From the NCBI GenBank assembly GCA_019419455.1, contig DXZW01000028.1, positions 1 to 43,917 of the forward strand: 43,917 bases of DNA, given 5' to 3'. This document shows positions 8,117 through 15,831 of the stretch, piece by piece. Position 1 is the stretch's first letter, and each line of letters starts with the position of its first letter. The stretch comes from Collinsella sp. (lineage in GTDB: Bacteria > Actinomycetota > Coriobacteriia > Coriobacteriales > Coriobacteriaceae). A model generated the notes under the pieces. The model saw only the letters and a list, made by a program, of their open reading frames with translations, did not search any database and was not told the origin of the DNA. Made by a program: the position numbers and the translations under genes.

Positions 8117-8572
8117 CTAGAGGAGGTTGAGGGGGAGCTGGGGGGCGTCTCCCCAGAGTTTCTCGAGGCGGTAGAAGTCGCGGGCTTCGGGAGTGAAGAC
8201 GTGGACGACAACCGAACCGTAGTCCATGAGCATCCAGGTCTTCTGCTCGCGACCCTCGATGGAGAACGGGTGCTCGCCGCAAGCCTCGGCGACCTTCTCC
8301 TCGATCTCGTCGACGATAGAATCGACCTGGCGGTTGTTGGTACCGGTGGCAAGCACAAAGTAGTCGCATACGTCGGAAAGCTCGGTCAGGTCGAGTACCT
8401 GAACGTCCTCGCCCTTCTTGTCGTAGGCGGCCTGCGCGGCGGCGCGGGCGACATCCTCGGCGGCGACACCGCTCGCGGACAGCGAGGCGGCAGTGCGGTC
8501 GGACGTGGCGGCGAAGCTCTTGTGCTCCACACCTTCAAGAATCTGCTCGTCGGTCATGGTCTCGTCGGCCAT
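8117..8572 (-). CDS. rsfS: Ribosomal silencing factor RsfS (Iojap family)
   Basis: RsfS binds L14 and blocks subunit joining when nutrients run low. The conserved domain spans about residues 40-145, with KKGEDVQVLDLTELSDVCDYFV, ATGTNNRQVDSIVDEIEE, and near the end WMLMDYGSVVVHVFTPEAR followed by FYRLEKLWGDAP. At 151 residues it is longer than the usual 110-120. The extra part is an unconserved N-terminal segment rich in Ala, Ser and acidic residues. AGAGG stands just before the ATG. It is the last gene of its unit, followed by a strong terminator. Confidence 0.95.
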   Translation of the reverse strand: MADETMTDEQILEGVEHKSFAATSDRTAASLSASGVAAEDVARAAAQAAYDKKGEDVQVLDLTELSDVCDYFVLATGTNNRQVDSIVDEIEEKVAEACGEHPFSIEGREQKTWMLMDYGSVVVHVFTPEARDFYRLEKLWGDAPQLPLNLL

Positions 8573-8599
8573 GGAATACCTCTTTCTAGACAGCCCGAG

Positions 8600-9208
8600 C
8601 TAGCGCAGCTGGGCGTAATGGTTGTAAATCGTAATAGCCGTGGGATAAAGATAGCGCCCAGACTGGATCACATAGACCAGACCCTGCGCAAAACAGGAGA
8701 AGAACAACTCATCGAGCGTAGACTCCCCCACCATCTTGCGCAGCGCATGCGCATAGTCGCCGTGGCGGTTGGGCTCGATGGCATCGGCCACAAAGACCAC
8801 CATATCGAGCGGCGTCATGTCGCAGGCACCCACGGTGTGACGGTCGACAGCCTGGAAAACGGCCGGCGACAACTCGGGGAAAAGCTGCGGAAGCTCATAG
8901 GCGGCAACAGGGCCATGCAAAAGCGGCGTCGCGGCGGAAGGAGAGCCGGCAATCATAATGCCGTAATGCAGAGCGCGCGTGACCAGCTCGTCGTCGGAGA
9001 GCACTTTGTCCCAGTCATGGATCAGGCCGGCGGCAGCGGCATCAAAGCGGTCAACGCCGTAGACCTCGGCCAGATGAAGTGCGGTCTCGGCAACACCCAG
9101 CGAATGCACATAGCGCTTGCGCTTATCCTTCATGCGAACATCGAGCAGCTCTTGAATGCGCTTGAGCAGCGCGCGCTCATCGCCCTCAAACTGATCCTCT
9201 ACCGACAA
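8600..9208 (-). CDS. yqeK: HD-domain hydrolase YqeK (probable symmetrical Ap4A hydrolase)
   Basis: The 202-residue protein shows the HD metal-binding pattern: RKRYVHSLGVAETALHLAE, then AGLIHDWDK (the HD pair), with further histidines in ALHYG, LLHGPVAA and AVDRHTVG. Members of this family cleave diadenosine tetraphosphate symmetrically to two ADP. The start is TTG with GGGGG six bases upstream, 12 bp after nadD. The order nadD-yqeK-rsfS is widely conserved. The enzymatic activity is assigned from the family and is not visible in the sequence itself. Confidence 0.9.
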   Translation of the reverse strand: MSVEDQFEGDERALLKRIQELLDVRMKDKRKRYVHSLGVAETALHLAEVYGVDRFDAAAAGLIHDWDKVLSDDELVTRALHYGIMIAGSPSAATPLLHGPVAAYELPQLFPELSPAVFQAVDRHTVGACDMTPLDMVVFVADAIEPNRHGDYAHALRKMVGESTLDELFFSCFAQGLVYVIQSGRYLYPTAITIYNHYAQLR

Positions 9209-9220
9209 CGTAGACCCCCA

Positions 9221-9898
9221 TCACTCAAAATCTTCTTGGCCCAAATCGGCATATAGCCTGCGTTTGCGAATGTAGCCGAGCACGGACTCGCTCGTAAGAT
9301 AGCGCACGCTCATACCGCGGGCAACTCGCTTACGAATGTTCGTCGAGCTGATCGCCAGCGCCGGAATCTGAATATAGCGCACGTCGAACGGCAGCCCCGA
9401 CTCTTTGATTCGGGCACGCGCCGTATCGATATCAAAGCCCGGTCGCGTCGCCGCAATAAAGGTAGCAAGCTCAGCGATTCGTTCGGCATCATGCCAGGTC
9501 ACGATATCGATAATCGCGTCGGCGCCCGTAATAAAGTAAAGCTTTACTTGCGGCGGGTAAAAGTCGCGAAGGGCATGAAGCGTATCGGCCGTATAGGTTA
9601 CGCCCGGACGGTCGATCTCGAACCGGCTCGCCAAAAAGGCCGGGTTCGCGGCGGTGGCGAGGACCGTCATGGCATAACGGTCCTCGGCAGGCGTCACCGG
9701 CTTGTCAAGCTTAAAGGCAGGAGAGCCCGCCGGCATAAAGAGCACAGCGTCCAAGTCGAGCGACTCGCGCGCCTGCTCGGCAGTCACCAAGTGCCCGTAA
9801 TGAATCGGGTCGAATGTGCCGCCCATAATGCCGAGCCTAAACTCCCGCCCGTCCTCTAGAGGAAGCTCGGGCAGACCGATTCCACCGCGCAGCGACAT
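9221..9898 (-). CDS. nadD: Nicotinate-nucleotide adenylyltransferase
   Basis: NadD joins ATP and nicotinate mononucleotide to make deamido-NAD. The nucleotidyltransferase signature GIMGGTFDPIHYGHLVTAE (residues 23-41) and the C-terminal ISSTNIRKRVARG, an ISSTxIR element, are both present. About 22 residues precede the usual N-terminus. No start nearer the first strand is available without deleting it, so the extension is probably real. The ATG follows the obgE stop by three bases (TAA-GCC-ATG, the same junction as glyQ/glyS). Confidence 0.96.
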   Translation of the reverse strand: MSLRGGIGLPELPLEDGREFRLGIMGGTFDPIHYGHLVTAEQARESLDLDAVLFMPAGSPAFKLDKPVTPAEDRYAMTVLATAANPAFLASRFEIDRPGVTYTADTLHALRDFYPPQVKLYFITGADAIIDIVTWHDAERIAELATFIAATRPGFDIDTARARIKESGLPFDVRYIQIPALAISSTNIRKRVARGMSVRYLTSESVLGYIRKRRLYADLGQEDFE

Positions 9899-9901
9899 GG
9901 C

Positions 9902-11368
9902 TTACTCGCCCTCCGAGGTCTCGGCATCGCCCGCGGCATCCGCCGTATCGACAACCTCGACGCCCTCATCCGCAGCATCGGCCACGTCAATGGCTTCAAC
10001 GGCAACGTCCTCGTCAGCATCCTCGAGCTCCTCGTACTCCGAGAAGTCCTCAGCGCCCTCAAAGTCAAAGGCGCGCTGGCAAATGCGGACCTCGTCGCCC
10101 GCACGGCAACCGGCCTTCTCGAGCGCGTCGTCAACACCCATACGCGCAAACTTATGCTGCAGGTAAATGACGGCTTCCTCGTTTTCCCAGTCGGTCTGGA
10201 TGACCATGCGCTCGATGGCACGACCGACCACGCGGAAGGCACCGGGCTCTTCCTGGACAATGCGGAAACGCTTCTCGCGCTGCAGACGGCGACGCTCCCA
10301 CTCCTCGTCACGCAGATCGACCGGCTCATCAGAGACCGCCAGCTCGGCGCGAAGCTTAGCCACCTGCTCGCCCACGGCAAGCATCAGCGTGTTCAGGCCG
10401 GCGCCCGTAACAGCAGACACGGCAAAGAACATATGGCCATCGTCGAGCGCCGCACGCTTAAGGTCGGCAATCTTGTCGGCCGTGCCCGGCGCATCGCACT
10501 TGTTGGCAACGACGATCTGCGGACGCTCCGAAAGCTCGGCGCCATACTGCTCGAGCTCACGGTTAATGATGTGGTAATCCTCGACCGGATCGCGATCCTC
10601 AAAACCACCCGTCATGTCGACGACGTGCATGATCAGGGCCGTACGCTCAATGTGGCGCAGGAACTGGTGACCAAGGCCCTTGCCCTCGCTCGCGCCCTCG
10701 ATGAGACCGGGAACGTCGGCAACGACGTAAGAATAGTCGCCGGCACGCACCATGCCGAGGTTCGGTACGAGCGTGGTAAACGGGTAGTCGGCAATCTTGG
10801 GACGGGCGGCACTCATGCGCGCGATGAGTGATGACTTACCCACCGAGGGGAAGCCCACGAGCGCGGCATCGGCCATAAGCTTCATCTCGAGCTCGATCCA
10901 GTGCTCCTCGGCAGGTTCGCCCAGCTGGGCGAACGCGGGCGCGCGGCGCACCGACGTCACAAAGTGGGTATTGCCCAAACCGCCGGCGCCACCGGGCGCC
11001 ACGACGACGCGCTCGCCGTCGTGCACCAGGTCGGCAATCTCGAACATCGGGGTCTGCGTCTCGGGGTCGAGCTCGCGCACCACGGTACCCATAGGGACCT
11101 TGAGAATCAGGTCCTCGCCGCTCTTACCGTTACGACGGGCACCCTGCCCGTGCGTGCCGCGCTCGGCGCGGAAGTGATGCTTAAAGCGGTAATCGATCAG
11201 CGAAGACAGCTGAGCATCGGCCTGGATGACGACATTGCCGCCACGACCGCCGTCGCCGCCATCGGGGCCGCCCTTGGGGACAAATGCCTCGCGCCTAAAC
11301 GACATGCATCCGGCTCCGCCGTCGCCGCCGCACACGTTAATGCGGCTGATATCGGTGAACTGTGACAA
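9902..11368 (-). CDS. obgE: Obg-family GTPase ObgE
   Basis: This ribosome-associated GTPase acts in 50S assembly and stress signalling. The glycine-rich Obg fold covers residues 1-160 (GGDGGAGCMSFRREAFVPKG). The G domain follows with GFPSVGKSS (172-180), DVPGLIEGA (218-226) and NKCD (289-292). An OCT domain spans about 355-430, and the last 60 residues are strongly acidic (Glu/Asp/Ala). The start is TTG with AGGAGG eight bases upstream. An intrinsic terminator lies between this gene and rpmA, so expression is probably set by read-through. Total length of 488 is at the long end because of the acidic tail. Confidence 0.97.
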   Translation of the reverse strand: MSQFTDISRINVCGGDGGAGCMSFRREAFVPKGGPDGGDGGRGGNVVIQADAQLSSLIDYRFKHHFRAERGTHGQGARRNGKSGEDLILKVPMGTVVRELDPETQTPMFEIADLVHDGERVVVAPGGAGGLGNTHFVTSVRRAPAFAQLGEPAEEHWIELEMKLMADAALVGFPSVGKSSLIARMSAARPKIADYPFTTLVPNLGMVRAGDYSYVVADVPGLIEGASEGKGLGHQFLRHIERTALIMHVVDMTGGFEDRDPVEDYHIINRELEQYGAELSERPQIVVANKCDAPGTADKIADLKRAALDDGHMFFAVSAVTGAGLNTLMLAVGEQVAKLRAELAVSDEPVDLRDEEWERRRLQREKRFRIVQEEPGAFRVVGRAIERMVIQTDWENEEAVIYLQHKFARMGVDDALEKAGCRAGDEVRICQRAFDFEGAEDFSEYEELEDADEDVAVEAIDVADAADEGVEVVDTADAAGDAETSEGE

Positions 11369-11384
11369 CAGAATCGCCTCCTAC

Positions 11385-11428
11385 AAAAAAGAGGGAGACC
11401 CTTGAATCCTAAAACTCAAGTGCCTCCC
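11385..11428 (-). terminator. Intrinsic terminator between rpmA and obgE
   Basis: On the minus strand GGGAG (11428-11424) pairs with CTCCC (11397-11393), and CTTGA with TCAAG inside it, around a 10-base loop. The stem is followed by TCTTTTTT. The obgE Shine-Dalgarno sequence begins only a few bases later. It probably lets most rplU-rpmA transcripts stop here, with partial read-through into obgE. Confidence 0.75.
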
Positions 11429-11453
11429 ACATATGTGCTCTATGAAGGGTGAA

Positions 11454-11711
11454 TTACGCGTTCGCGAGCGGGCGTACGCTGACCCTGTGCTTGATACCCT
11501 TGTGGAACTCAACGGTACCGTCGACCAGCGCGAACAGCGTGTCGTCCTTACCACGGCCAACGTTCTCACCCGGGTGGATGTGCGTGCCGTGCTGACGGAC
11601 GAGAATCGTGCCCGTGGTTACCGTCTGGCCGGCATAGCGCTTCGTGCCAAGGCGCTGACCGCGGGAGTCACGGCCATTACGGGAGGAACCGAGTCCTTTT
11701 TTGTGTGCCAT
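11454..11711 (-). CDS. rpmA: 50S ribosomal protein L27
   Basis: The 85-residue protein begins MAHKKGLGSSRNGRDSRGQRLG and contains GTILVRQHGTHIHPGENVGRG and DGTVEFHK, all hallmark L27 segments. Its N-terminus reaches the peptidyl transferase centre. There is no N-terminal extension of the kind that Firmicutes and Fusobacteria remove with a dedicated protease, so it is made in mature form. It lies 33 bp downstream of rplU. Confidence 0.98.
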   Translation of the reverse strand: MAHKKGLGSSRNGRDSRGQRLGTKRYAGQTVTTGTILVRQHGTHIHPGENVGRGKDDTLFALVDGTVEFHKGIKHRVSVRPLANA

Positions 11712-11744
11712 TGTGTATACCTACTCTTTCGTTACGAGTGTAAT

Positions 11745-12119
11745 CTACTCGGCGACGGGAGCCTCGGCAACAGCCTCAGCCTCTGCCTTGACAGCCTTCT
11801 TGGCGCGGGAGGTAGCCTGAACCTTCACGATCTTCAGCTTGGTGAGCTGCTGACGGTGACCCTTCAGACGACGATAGCGCTTGCGCTTGTGGAACTTGAA
11901 GACCAGCTGCTTCTCGCCCTTGAACTGCTCAACGATCTGAGCGGTAACCTTGGCCTTGGCCAGCTTGTCGGGATCGGTGACGATCTTCTTACCATCGTTG
12001 AGGAAGATAACCGGCAGGGTGACCTTGTCGCCCTCATTGCCCTCGATCTTCTCGACGGTGATGACATCGTCGGTGGCGACCTTGTACTGCTTGCCGCCCG
12101 TGTTAACGATTGCGTACAT
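11745..12119 (-). CDS. rplU: 50S ribosomal protein L21
   Basis: The protein starts MYAIVNTGGKQYKV and contains FKFHKRKRYRRLKGHRQQ, diagnostic for L21. I place the start at the ATG of MYAIV (124 aa). A frame starting seven codons upstream has no support. An Ala/Glu/Lys-rich tail of about 20 residues follows the usual C-terminus. A strong promoter lies 45-70 bp upstream, inside the end of the preceding gene, so this starts a new unit with rpmA. Confidence 0.98.
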   Translation of the reverse strand: MYAIVNTGGKQYKVATDDVITVEKIEGNEGDKVTLPVIFLNDGKKIVTDPDKLAKAKVTAQIVEQFKGEKQLVFKFHKRKRYRRLKGHRQQLTKLKIVKVQATSRAKKAVKAEAEAVAEAPVAE

Positions 12120-12161
12120 GTTTACTTGCCCTTCATGCATCAGTTAGTGCAACAGCCGAAT

Positions 12162-12190
12162 ATAGTAGCAGGCGAAAATACCCCCGTCAA
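12162..12190 (-). promoter_or_regulatory. Promoter of rplU-rpmA
   Basis: On the minus strand TTGACG (12185-12190) and TACTAT (12162-12167) are exactly 17 bp apart. It is the best match to a housekeeping promoter in the window, and its -35 overlaps the last codons of the DUF2344 gene. The expected leader is about 35-40 bases. Confidence 0.85.
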
Positions 12191-12999
12191 CGAGTATGTG
12201 GAGCAAATCCACAAGTTCGCACAGGTATGGGGCTGACGAGTCGGCCCTCGTCGTCCTCGCATGCTTGATTCTGACGCTCGACATCGTAGGAGCAGATGGT
12301 CACGAGGTCTTGCATACCGGTGGAAACAATAGGTGCATCCACGCCCGGGGTCAAGCCCTGCAACAAAACATCAGCAGCAGAAAGCAAAATTTCCGGACGC
12401 ATGGAGCCCTCGTTGTCGGCATGGGTGTCGAGCATGAGCACCAAATGGTCCGGGCGCTCCCCCGCCGTGAGCTCATAGCCAACGAGCGTGTGATCCAAAT
12501 CCAAGCGCTTGCTCTTTTTTCCGCGCGCGTAGTCGATGCCATGGCCCGCGCGCAGCGTGTCGATCGCACGATGCACCTCGTCGGCGCTTACGGGCGCCTC
12601 GGGGTCCAGATGCAGGTCGATGCGATACGACAGGCTCGTGAGCTGCGCCGTCAACGCCGGCGTGCGCACGTCGATGTACGCCGCCTCGATGGGCGCCAGA
12701 TCGGCCGGAGATGCCGCAGACAGGCGCTCAAACGCCTCGTCGAGCGCCACGAACTCGGTCATAAACAGGTCATACCACTCGCAGGTCGACGACGTACCAA
12801 CCGGTAGCGCCGAAGAGAAGCCCACGCGCATGTGCGGAGAGAAGCCCTGCGTGACGGCATAGGGAAGTCCTGCACGGCGCACGATGCGCTCAATGGTATG
12901 AATCACTTCGAGATGGCCCAGGTACTTAAGGCGATCGCGCTTGCCGTAGCGAACACGAAGCCTAAAGAGCGTGGGGTTGTCGGTCAGGCGCTCACTCAT
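12187..12999 (-). CDS. DUF2344 / TIGR03936 family radical SAM-linked protein
   Basis: The 270-residue protein matches the family linked to TIGR03960 radical SAM proteins. It opens with FRLRVRYGKRDRLKYLGHLEVI and continues with RRAGLPYAVTQGFSPHMRVGFSSALPVG, the most conserved block. Its function is not established. In many bacteria it is fused to or adjacent to the radical SAM protein. Here it overlaps that gene by four bases (ATGA), so the two are probably translated together and act together. The C-terminal 40 residues look unconserved. Confidence 0.88.
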   Translation of the reverse strand: MSERLTDNPTLFRLRVRYGKRDRLKYLGHLEVIHTIERIVRRAGLPYAVTQGFSPHMRVGFSSALPVGTSSTCEWYDLFMTEFVALDEAFERLSAASPADLAPIEAAYIDVRTPALTAQLTSLSYRIDLHLDPEAPVSADEVHRAIDTLRAGHGIDYARGKKSKRLDLDHTLVGYELTAGERPDHLVLMLDTHADNEGSMRPEILLSAADVLLQGLTPGVDAPIVSTGMQDLVTICSYDVERQNQACEDDEGRLVSPIPVRTCGFAPHTR

Positions 13000-14873
13000 G
13001 CGCGATCACCCATCAATACATTCTTGGCGTGGAGCGTGGGGCAGATCCCGCAGCCGGTGCACGACGTGCGGGTGCAGTCGGGAGTCGTGACACCCTCGAG
13101 CGAGCGACGGTACTCGCGCTCGAGGAAGCCGCGCGTGCAGCCGGGGCTCACGTGCTCCCACGGCAGACGCCAGTCCAACTCGTAGGGCAGGTGCACGAGC
13201 TCATTGAGGTCGATGCCGTTTTTGGCAGCAGCCTCCTTCCAGTTATCGAGCGAGAAATGCTCTACCCAGGCGTCAAAGCGAGAGCCCGCGCGCCAAGCAT
13301 CGATGATGACGGGCGTCATGTCACGACCGGCGCGGGACAGCGCGGCCTCGATGAGCGAGGTCTCGGCATCGTGGTAATGCACGCGGACGGCACGGTTGCG
13401 AACGCTCGTGACAAGCAGCTTCTGGCGACGCTTGACGTCGTCGTAGTCGAGCTGCGGGCACCACTGGAACGGCGTGGCAGCCTTGGGGATAAAGACCGAA
13501 ACCGAGATGGACACCGAAATCGAGCCGCGACGAGCCTTGGGCACCACGGAACGACCGAGCTCCAGCACGTGATCGGCCAGATTGGCGATGGCCACGATAT
13601 CCTCGTCGCGCTCGCCGGGAAGGCCCATCATAAAGTAGAGCTTCATGCGGTTCCAGCCGGCCTCGAAGGCCGCCTTGGCGGCACGGTCCAGGTCCTCCTC
13701 GGTCACGTTCTTGTTAATGATGTCGCGCATGCGCTGGCTGCCGGCCTCGGGCGCGAACGTCAGGCCGCCCTTCTTTTCGCCGGCGACCGACTCGGCCATA
13801 TCCACGCCAAACGAATCCAAGCGCTGCGACGGAATAGACACGCGAATACCCGTATCCTCCAGGCGACGGTTGAGCCTGCCGAGCACGTCGCGAATGCAGG
13901 AGTGGTCGGTCGTGGAGAGCGAGGTCAGCGACACCTCGTCATAGCCGGTCTTTTCCAGACCCTGAATCACCGACGAGACGATCTGGTCGGCCGAGCGCTC
14001 GCGCACCGGGCGATACGTCATGCCGGCCTGGCAAAAACGACAGCCGCGGGCGCAGCCGCGCAGGATCTCGATAGACAGGCGGTCGTGAACCAGCTGCGCA
14101 TAGGGCACGCACGACTGCGACAGCGGATTCGTGGCGCCGAAATCCTCGACGACGCGCTTGTAGACCACGGTCGGCGCATCCTTGCCCTCACGCGGCACGG
14201 TGTAGCCATGCGGCGAGCAGGGCTCGTCGTGACGAACCTCATAGAGCGACGGCACGTAGTTGCCGGCAATGGATGCAAGCTGCTCAACAATCTGCTCGCG
14301 CGGGACTCCTTCGTCGCGCAGGCGGCGATGCAGCTGGCAGGTCTCGAGCAGCGATTCCTCGCCCTCGCCGATGAGGATGGCATCGAAGAAGGCCGCGTAC
14401 GGCTCGGGGTTGTACACCGAGGGACCGCCGGCGATGATGATGGGGTCGTCTTCACCTCGGTCGGCCGCTAACAGCGGAATGCCAGCGAGGTCGAGTGCCT
14501 CGAGGAAGTTCGTCACCGCCATCTCGTGCGGCACATGCAGGCCGACGATATCAAACGAAGCGACCGGCGCTGCACCCTCGAGCGAGAGCAGCGGAATGCC
14601 TGCCTCGCGCATGGCGTCACCCATATCGGGCCACGGCACATAGCCACGCTCGCAGGAGATGCCCTCGGCCTGGTTAAGGATGTTGTAGAGGATGGCGATA
14701 CCCTGGTTGGGCAAACCAACCTCGTACACATCCGGGTAGATCAGGCAGCAACGGTAGTCGGCATCGGCCTTGGAAAGCGTGCCCCACTCGTGATCGATAT
14801 AGCGGCTCGGCTTTTCGACCTTGGCGAGCAGCGGCTCAATTAAATGAAAGCAGTCTTGATACGGAACGCGCAA
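12996..14873 (-). CDS. B12-binding-type radical SAM protein (TIGR03960 family)
   Basis: The 625-residue protein has an N-terminal domain resembling a cobalamin-binding fold (about 35-200). The radical SAM cluster CARGCRFC follows at residues 274-281 (CxxxCxxC), then a TIM-barrel region with EVSLTSLSTTDHSCI and FAPEAGSQRMRDIINKNVTE. Five cysteines near the C-terminus (CTRTSCTGCGICPTL, plus one at CTR upstream) could hold a second metal centre. The start is TTG with AGGGG seven bases upstream. Family members are suspected RNA- or protein-modifying enzymes, but no reaction is known to me. Its location beside ribosomal protein genes fits that idea without proving it. Confidence 0.88.
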   Translation of the reverse strand: MRVPYQDCFHLIEPLLAKVEKPSRYIDHEWGTLSKADADYRCCLIYPDVYEVGLPNQGIAILYNILNQAEGISCERGYVPWPDMGDAMREAGIPLLSLEGAAPVASFDIVGLHVPHEMAVTNFLEALDLAGIPLLAADRGEDDPIIIAGGPSVYNPEPYAAFFDAILIGEGEESLLETCQLHRRLRDEGVPREQIVEQLASIAGNYVPSLYEVRHDEPCSPHGYTVPREGKDAPTVVYKRVVEDFGATNPLSQSCVPYAQLVHDRLSIEILRGCARGCRFCQAGMTYRPVRERSADQIVSSVIQGLEKTGYDEVSLTSLSTTDHSCIRDVLGRLNRRLEDTGIRVSIPSQRLDSFGVDMAESVAGEKKGGLTFAPEAGSQRMRDIINKNVTEEDLDRAAKAAFEAGWNRMKLYFMMGLPGERDEDIVAIANLADHVLELGRSVVPKARRGSISVSISVSVFIPKAATPFQWCPQLDYDDVKRRQKLLVTSVRNRAVRVHYHDAETSLIEAALSRAGRDMTPVIIDAWRAGSRFDAWVEHFSLDNWKEAAAKNGIDLNELVHLPYELDWRLPWEHVSPGCTRGFLEREYRRSLEGVTTPDCTRTSCTGCGICPTLHAKNVLMGDRA

Positions 14874-14883
14874 CGGAAAACCC

Positions 14884-15813
14884 CTAAGCAGCGAGATCGG
14901 ATGCGTCTTGGTAGGACGCCATAGGACGGGTAGCGCCCGCGACCGTGGTCACCAGATCGCGAACGCGGGAGAACGTGGCAGTGACCACCTCGTTGGCACG
15001 GCTGTAGTCGACATCGCGCTCGTAGAGCGAAACAAGCGCACGGCCCATGCCATAGGTGCCCGCGGCAGCAGTGAGCGCCTTGACGGCAAACCCAATATGC
15101 GGCGTCCGCTTGACGAGCGCACGGGTGACCGCGCGGATCACAAGACCGCCGGCAAGCACGCCCGCGACCTCGTAGCCGCGCTCAGGCTTAATGCCGCGTC
15201 CAAAGACGGCAGCGAGCTCAAAGAGCATGCCCACCTGAGCCAGCGCCATAACGGGATAATCGGCGCCCGGCAAAAACACCAGCGCACCGGTCGCCATATT
15301 GGTGAGCGCGCACGAGGTAATGATACGATTGGCCGCCGCGATGCGCATGAAGGCAAAGTTCGCCGCAAAAGCCGTTTCCTTTTCGGTGCGATCGAGAATC
15401 CAGCGGGCAAGCGTCTCGAGCAGATACGTCTTATCGGTTGCCGCCACCACGCCGAGCATGGGCGTGGACTCCTCGATAAACGGCACCTCCACAGCAGACT
15501 CGGCAAGCACGCACACGGGCGCGCCGGCGATCACGAGCTCCTGCACGGCACTCTCCAAGCGGTCGGAGCCGCACGAGAGCACCAGTACCACATCGGTATC
15601 GGTCTTTGGAGCAATTCGCTCCTCCCCCAGACGCTCGACGCGCACAATGCCCGAGGTCGTCTGCGGCACAAAGGCATCACGCACCGTCTCGGCCAGAAAG
15701 CGCGAGGCGGACGAATCCAGATAGACCGAGACGCGCACCGGCGTATCGGAATCCTTCTTAACGGACGCGCCCATCTTAAAAGCGCGGGTCAGCTTATCTA
15801 CGGGAATTATCAT
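14884..15813 (-). CDS. Uncharacterised DUF697-containing protein
   Basis: The C-terminal region (about 160-265) resembles DUF697, the membrane-associating domain usually attached to small GTPases. Key segments are FLPGADYPVMALAQVGMLFEL, GYEVAGVLAGGLVIRAVTRAL and AAAGTYGMGRALVSLYE. The N-terminal part (25-145) contains the strand-like stretch DVVLVLSC and then APVCVLAES, but no P-loop and no NKxD. It may therefore be a decayed GTPase domain or a different nucleotide-independent fold. It lies 18 bp after rodA and 10 bp before the radical SAM gene, so it is probably cotranscribed with the wall-elongation genes. I do not recognise a specific function. Confidence 0.75.
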   Translation of the reverse strand: MIIPVDKLTRAFKMGASVKKDSDTPVRVSVYLDSSASRFLAETVRDAFVPQTTSGIVRVERLGEERIAPKTDTDVVLVLSCGSDRLESAVQELVIAGAPVCVLAESAVEVPFIEESTPMLGVVAATDKTYLLETLARWILDRTEKETAFAANFAFMRIAAANRIITSCALTNMATGALVFLPGADYPVMALAQVGMLFELAAVFGRGIKPERGYEVAGVLAGGLVIRAVTRALVKRTPHIGFAVKALTAAAGTYGMGRALVSLYERDVDYSRANEVVTATFSRVRDLVTTVAGATRPMASYQDASDLAA

Positions 15814-15831
15814 AGCAAACCCCTCCAGCGG

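Noticed and set aside
13029..14471. A 480-codon plus-strand frame opposite the radical SAM gene
   Set aside because: Low-complexity Arg/Gly/Ala/His composition and complete overlap with a well-supported gene.
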